Part shown: piece by piece, positions 6,424 to 9,966 of the stretch | How positions within the stretch are numbered: position 1 is the first letter of the stretch | Layout: every line of letters begins with the position of its first letter | Assembly (NCBI GenBank): GCA_021836665.1 | Contig: JAKBHQ010000221.1 | Location: 1 to 9,966, forward strand | Source of the DNA: Thermoplasmata archaeon | Lineage (GTDB): Bacteria; Actinomycetota; Acidimicrobiia; Acidimicrobiales; Acidimicrobiaceae | Length of the DNA: 9,966 bases | Reading direction: 5' to 3' | The notes under the pieces: model-generated | What the model saw: only the letters and a program-made list of their open reading frames with translations | Database searches by the model: none | What the model was told of the DNA's origin: nothing | Program-made: the position numbers and the translations under genes

Positions 6424-6627
6424 CTACTCGCCACCTTTTTGCACATAGTTTCTAACAAACTCCTCGGCGTTATCCTCCAAAACTTCATCAATCTCATCCA
6501 GCACTGCATCGAGTTTAGCCTTGAGATCTTCCCCCTCTTTGTTCTTGCCCGATGCTTCCTGCGGCTGTGCCTCTTCAGACTCGCGTGCCGAAGGAGCTGA
6601 CCTCTTCTTCATCTCTCTTTCAGGCAT
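6424..6627 (-). CDS. pup: Prokaryotic ubiquitin-like protein Pup
   Basis: Pup is the small protein tag that is linked to lysines of proteins destined for the proteasome. It has 67 residues and no folded domain. The N-terminal half is rich in Lys, Ser, Glu and Gln and serves as the thread fed into the ATPase. The conserved C-terminal half (LDEIDEVLEDNAEEFVRNYV, about 43-62) forms the helix that binds the ATPase coiled coils. It ends KGGE directly before TAG: the last residue is encoded as glutamate (GAG), not the glutamine of the mycobacterial protein, so no deamidation is needed before ligation. The ATG at 6627 has AGGAG about eight bases upstream, overlapping the dop stop. An in-frame ATG at 6612 (MKKRS) is a weaker alternative. 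Confidence 0.97.
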   Translation of the reverse strand: MPEREMKKRSAPSARESEEAQPQEASGKNKEGEDLKAKLDAVLDEIDEVLEDNAEEFVRNYVQKGGE

Positions 6628-6637
6628 AACCTGTCTC

Positions 6638-8137
6638 CTAAGTTCCTAGAGCGTCCAATAACTCCTGTGCGGTATCACATCTATCAATTAACTCATCGAC
6701 ATGCTTCGCCGTCCCTCTGAGGGGATCCATCATCGGAACTCTCCTAAGGGGATCTCGTCCAAGGTCAAAGATTATCGAGTCCCAGTTGGCAGCCGCAACA
6801 TTTCTCGGGTACTTCTCGAGACATTTACCTCTAAAGTAAGCCCTTGTCCCTCTGGGAGGAGAATAAGTGGCCAGTTCGGCCTCCGCATCGCTCCAGATTG
6901 ATCTAATGCCAAGACGATGGAAAAGCGACTTTTCGGGCCTAATGTCGTGGTACTGCAGATCAATCGCAGCGAGCTTGGGGTCATCCCAGTCCAGACTGTG
7001 TCTCTCCATGTAACCCAAAACTAGCTGATATTTGGCAACCCAGTCGAGCCTGTCTGCTAAAGACATTGGGTCCACCTCAAGGGCCTGAAGGGTCTCTTCC
7101 CAATTCAGTAGAATTTCTTCTCCAAGGTCGTCTCCGCCAATGACTTCAGTTCCCCTCTGAATTGCATACTTCTGAGCTAGTCGCAAAAACTCCCACTGGA
7201 GGTCGAGAGCGGATATACTTCCGCCACTCACTCTGGAAAGCTGGGCCGACAGAGACAGGTCCCAGGAGACTTTTCGCAGCGATCCAACCGGATCCTCTAT
7301 CGCCAAATCAGCCTCGTCCAAAAAGGAATCTTCGATCATCGAAAGTACAAGGGCCGTAGTCCCGAGCTTTAAATAGCTTGAGAACTGAGACATATTTGCA
7401 TCACCCAATATAACGTGAAGCCTGCGATATCTTGTGGCGTCTGCGTGTGGTTCATCCCGAGTATTAACAATCGGTCTTTTAAGGGTGGTCTCTAAGCCAA
7501 CAACTTCTTCAAAAAAGTCTGCCCGTTGAGAAATCTGGAATGGCACTTCCCATTTAGCAATATTAGCGAATTCACTACCCACTTTACCTGAACCGCAATA
7601 TATCTGCCTGGTAACAAAGAATGGGGTTACCTGCTTGACAATCTTGTTGAACGGTACCTGCCGATCCATTATGTAGTTCTCGTGGCAACCATACGAGTTG
7701 CCCTTTCGATCGGAATTATTCTTGTAGACCACGATTTCCTGGTCATTGGGTAGCGCCCTCTTTGCAGCGGACATTGCCTTCCTAAGAACCAACTCACCGG
7801 CTTTATCGTAGAGCACGGCTTCTTTTGGATTTAGACACTCAGGAGAGGAGTACTCGGGGTGTGCATGATCTACGTAAAACCTTGCCCCGTTTGTAAGAAC
7901 GGTATTTACTAAGTGGGTCTCGACCTCGGGAGGCAACGATCCCTCGAGATTGAAGCCCCTGGCGTCGTGCCCCGGAGCTTCGTCCTCAAAATCCCAACCC
8001 ACCTTTCCTGATATCTCATTTACAAAGGCATTGATAAGCATCGAAGACGCAGTAATGGGATTTGCGTCTGCCGTCTTGGGCATCGTAATGCCATATTCGG
8101 TTTCAATCCCACAAACCTTTGGAATCGACAAACTCAC
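6638..8137 (-). CDS. dop: Depupylase (deamidase) of Pup, Dop
   Basis: Dop cuts the isopeptide bond between Pup and its target; in organisms whose Pup ends in Gln it also converts that Gln to Glu. It is a paralogue of PafA with 499 residues. Signatures are GIETEYGI with metal-binding Glu12, the loop region KVGWDFEDEAPGHDARGFNL (about 45-64) that marks Dop against PafA, GARFYVDHAHPEYS with the probable nucleophile Asp90, [17 protein letters not shown] (139-155), NTRDEPHAD (225-233) and RRLHVILGDANMS. The C-terminus WDSIIFDLGRDPLRRVPMMDPLRG is typical. GTG at 8137 has GGAG only four bases upstream. A TTG two codons later (8131) has better spacing and would give MSIPKVCGIETEYG. Since Pup here ends in GGE, Dop's useful work should be removal and recycling of Pup. 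Confidence 0.96.
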   Translation of the reverse strand: MSLSIPKVCGIETEYGITMPKTADANPITASSMLINAFVNEISGKVGWDFEDEAPGHDARGFNLEGSLPPEVETHLVNTVLTNGARFYVDHAHPEYSSPECLNPKEAVLYDKAGELVLRKAMSAAKRALPNDQEIVVYKNNSDRKGNSYGCHENYIMDRQVPFNKIVKQVTPFFVTRQIYCGSGKVGSEFANIAKWEVPFQISQRADFFEEVVGLETTLKRPIVNTRDEPHADATRYRRLHVILGDANMSQFSSYLKLGTTALVLSMIEDSFLDEADLAIEDPVGSLRKVSWDLSLSAQLSRVSGGSISALDLQWEFLRLAQKYAIQRGTEVIGGDDLGEEILLNWEETLQALEVDPMSLADRLDWVAKYQLVLGYMERHSLDWDDPKLAAIDLQYHDIRPEKSLFHRLGIRSIWSDAEAELATYSPPRGTRAYFRGKCLEKYPRNVAAANWDSIIFDLGRDPLRRVPMMDPLRGTAKHVDELIDRCDTAQELLDALGT

Positions 8138-8166
8138 CCCTCTCCATCTACTTTTGCAGCCAGTGG

Positions 8167-9927
8167 TTATAGATACTGTCCGGTTCCAACCCTCTCGATG
8201 GACCGACCGCCTTTTGCTTCCTTACCTTGTGTAACAAGTGTTCGGACGTAAATGATCCTCTCACCCTTCTTACCTGAGATTTTTGCCCAGTCATCAGGAT
8301 TGGTGGTATTCGGTAAATCTTCATGTTCTTTGTACTCTTTGGCGATCGATTGGATGAGGTCATCGGTCGTAATCCCACCCACCTGGCCAGCGATCTCACG
8401 TTTGATAGCTAACTTCTTTGCCCTCCTCACGATATTTTCTATCATCGCTCCGGAAGAGAAGTCCTTGTAATAGAGGATCTCTTTGTCGCCACCTTGGTAT
8501 GTCACCTCGAGGAATCTGTTATCCTCGTCGGTTCGATACATCTCCTGCACAGTCTTTTCGATCATTATTCGAATAGCCTTCTCAATCTCCCCACCTCCTA
8601 GAGAAGCAATCTCCGAAGCGCCATAAGGGAGGTCAGGAGTTAGGTAGCGCGAGAAGATCGAGGCTGCTGCTGATTCGTCGGGCCTCTCTATCTTTATCTT
8701 CACGTCCAGGCGACCAGGACGAAGAATCGCAGGGTCAATAAGGTCTTCCCTGTTAGAAGCGCCTATTACTATGACGTTTCTAAGGGCTTCTACACCGTCA
8801 ATCTCGGCCAAGAGCTGAGGAACGATCGTCGACTCCATATCGGAACTGATTCCTGTTCCCCTAGTCCTAAACAAGGAGTCCATCTCGTCAAAAAAGACGA
8901 TAACTGGAACCCCTTCTTCGGCCTTTTCTCTAGCCCTCTGAAAGATTAATCGAATCTGCCTTTCGGTTTCACCAACGTACTTATTTAGTAGCTCGGGGCC
9001 CTTTACATTTAAGAAATAGGATCGAACCGCAGCGTTGTTTGTAAGGGCGGCGACCTTCTTGGCTAATGAGTTTGCAACCGCCTTGGCTATTAGAGTCTTT
9101 CCACAACCTGGCGGTCCGTATAAAAGAATGCCCTTGGGAGCTGGGAGTCGGTAGTTAGCAAAGAGGTGGCGGTGCAAGAACGGAAGCTCGACAGCGTCGG
9201 TGATCTCCTCGATCTGCCGATCTAAGCCACCAACGTCTTCGTAGGTAACATCGGGAACTTCCTCCAAGACAAGTTCCTCGACCTCAGGACGAGGGAGCTT
9301 TTCAAGGAGAAGGTTTGTGCGGGAGTCAAACAGAACGCTATCCCCAGACCGGAGCTTAGTACCTAGCAAATCCCCGGCCATCTCAGCCACCCGCTCCTCG
9401 TCGGCCCTTCCTACGACCAGTACCCTCTTTCCATCCTCCATCACCTCTTTCACCGTGACGACCTCGCCGGAAAGATCGGGATTCCTCGCAAGTATCACCG
9501 AAAAGGATTCGTTTAGTACAACCTCCTGCCCAGGCCGCAGTTCCGAGGGTTCAAGATCGGGATGGAGGGCAACTCGCATCTTCCTCCCGGAAGTGATGAT
9601 ATCGACAGTGTCATCATCGTTAGATCCCACGAAGACCCCATAGGCAGACGGTGGCTGAGTGAGCTTCTCTACCTCTTCACGTAACGTTGCTATATGTTCC
9701 CGGGCCTGTTGGAGGGTAAAGGTCAGCTTCTCGTTCTTCGCCACAGCCTGGGCCAATTGACCCGACACCTCAAGCAACTTCTCTTCAAGAGCCCGAACTT
9801 TCATTGGCGCGTCCTGGAGTCGTCTCCTCAGTTCCAAGACGTCAGCCTCGAGGAGTCTTACCCGCTCCTCCGACGTCAAGCCTTCTGATGCTTCAAGGCG
9901 ATCACCTTGGTCAAAACCGTCTGACAT
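8167..9927 (-). CDS. arc: Proteasome-associated AAA ATPase ARC/Mpa
   Basis: A hexameric ring that recognises Pup, unfolds the tagged protein with ATP and passes it to the 20S core. It has 586 residues from the chosen start (609 in M. tuberculosis Mpa). In order: an N-terminal coiled coil (about 17-90) that binds Pup; two OB-type domains (about 93-215); then the AAA module with Walker A GPPGCGKT (271-278), pore loop KYVGE (around Tyr317-Gly319), Walker B VIVFFDE (Asp347, Glu348) and the LRPGRLD arginine region (about 402-408). The last four residues are GQYL, the tail that inserts into the alpha ring and opens the gate. ATG at 9927 is preferred over a GTG at 9933, because GGGAGG (9933-9938) lies five bases before this ATG and overlaps the GTG. 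It is the first gene seen in the operon; only 33 bases upstream of the GTG are in the window, so its promoter cannot be judged. Confidence 0.96.
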   Translation of the reverse strand: MSDGFDQGDRLEASEGLTSEERVRLLEADVLELRRRLQDAPMKVRALEEKLLEVSGQLAQAVAKNEKLTFTLQQAREHIATLREEVEKLTQPPSAYGVFVGSNDDDTVDIITSGRKMRVALHPDLEPSELRPGQEVVLNESFSVILARNPDLSGEVVTVKEVMEDGKRVLVVGRADEERVAEMAGDLLGTKLRSGDSVLFDSRTNLLLEKLPRPEVEELVLEEVPDVTYEDVGGLDRQIEEITDAVELPFLHRHLFANYRLPAPKGILLYGPPGCGKTLIAKAVANSLAKKVAALTNNAAVRSYFLNVKGPELLNKYVGETERQIRLIFQRAREKAEEGVPVIVFFDEMDSLFRTRGTGISSDMESTIVPQLLAEIDGVEALRNVIVIGASNREDLIDPAILRPGRLDVKIKIERPDESAAASIFSRYLTPDLPYGASEIASLGGGEIEKAIRIMIEKTVQEMYRTDEDNRFLEVTYQGGDKEILYYKDFSSGAMIENIVRRAKKLAIKREIAGQVGGITTDDLIQSIAKEYKEHEDLPNTTNPDDWAKISGKKGERIIYVRTLVTQGKEAKGGRSIERVGTGQYL

Positions 9928-9932
9928 CAACA

Positions 9933-9938
9933 CCTCCC
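9933..9938 (-). promoter_or_regulatory. Ribosome binding site deciding the arc start
   Basis: GGGAGG, read on the - strand, is followed by the five-base spacer TGTTG and then ATG at 9927. The alternative GTG at 9931-9933 overlaps this site, which argues against it as the start. Confidence 0.7.
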
Positions 9939-9966
9939 GAGCCTCTGCTAACCCTCACGCTACACC

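Noticed and set aside
6397..6600. + strand open frame opposite pup, giving a hydrophobic peptide
   Set aside because: The hydrophobic character comes from reading the complement of a Glu/Lys-rich gene; no ribosome binding site or promoter supports it.
8148..8399. 83-codon - strand frame overlapping the 3' end of arc
   Set aside because: It lies inside the arc coding region in another frame and shows no protein-like motif.

Overview
The window suggests an actinobacterium (Actinomycetota). Its core is a complete Pup-proteasome operon, and every protein in it resembles the mycobacterial or streptomycete counterpart. Base composition looks near 50% GC by eye, low for the phylum, and start codons are a mix of ATG, GTG and TTG. 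Moderate GC with an IS1634-type element would fit an acidophilic Acidimicrobiia lineage (Acidithrix/Ferrithrix-like), but that placement is recollection and inference, not proof.

Layout, left to right. Positions 1-154 hold no convincing gene; two copies of GTCGGAAAC 18 bp apart sit at the very edge and may be the tip of another insertion sequence. Positions 155-2155 are a complete 2.0 kb insertion sequence. It has 21-bp terminal inverted repeats (20/21 matches), one intact IS1634-type DDE transposase on the + strand, and a near-consensus promoter placed so that the mRNA should be leaderless. No target-site duplication is visible.

From 9927 down to 2255 everything is on the - strand and closely packed: arc/mpa (AAA ATPase), dop (depupylase), pup (modifier), prcB (catalytic beta subunit), prcA (alpha subunit), pafA (Pup ligase), lepB (type I signal peptidase) and a small five-cysteine protein. 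Gaps are 29, 10, 79, -4, 8, 8 and 109 bp, so arc through lepB is probably one transcription unit. The one sizeable gap inside it, between pup and prcB, carries an 8-bp direct repeat with a 20-bp period around a palindrome.

How the genes work together: PafA joins the C-terminal glutamate of Pup to lysines of target proteins. The ARC/Mpa ring binds Pup through its coiled coils, unfolds the target, and docks on the PrcA/PrcB 20S core through its C-terminal GQYL tail. PrcB cleaves with its N-terminal threonine. Dop removes Pup for reuse. Pup here is encoded ending in Gly-Gly-Glu, so it is ready for ligation and Dop's deamidase activity is not needed. The least ordinary features are lepB sitting 8 bp behind pafA, the GGE Pup, the structured pup-prcB gap, and the leaderless insertion sequence.
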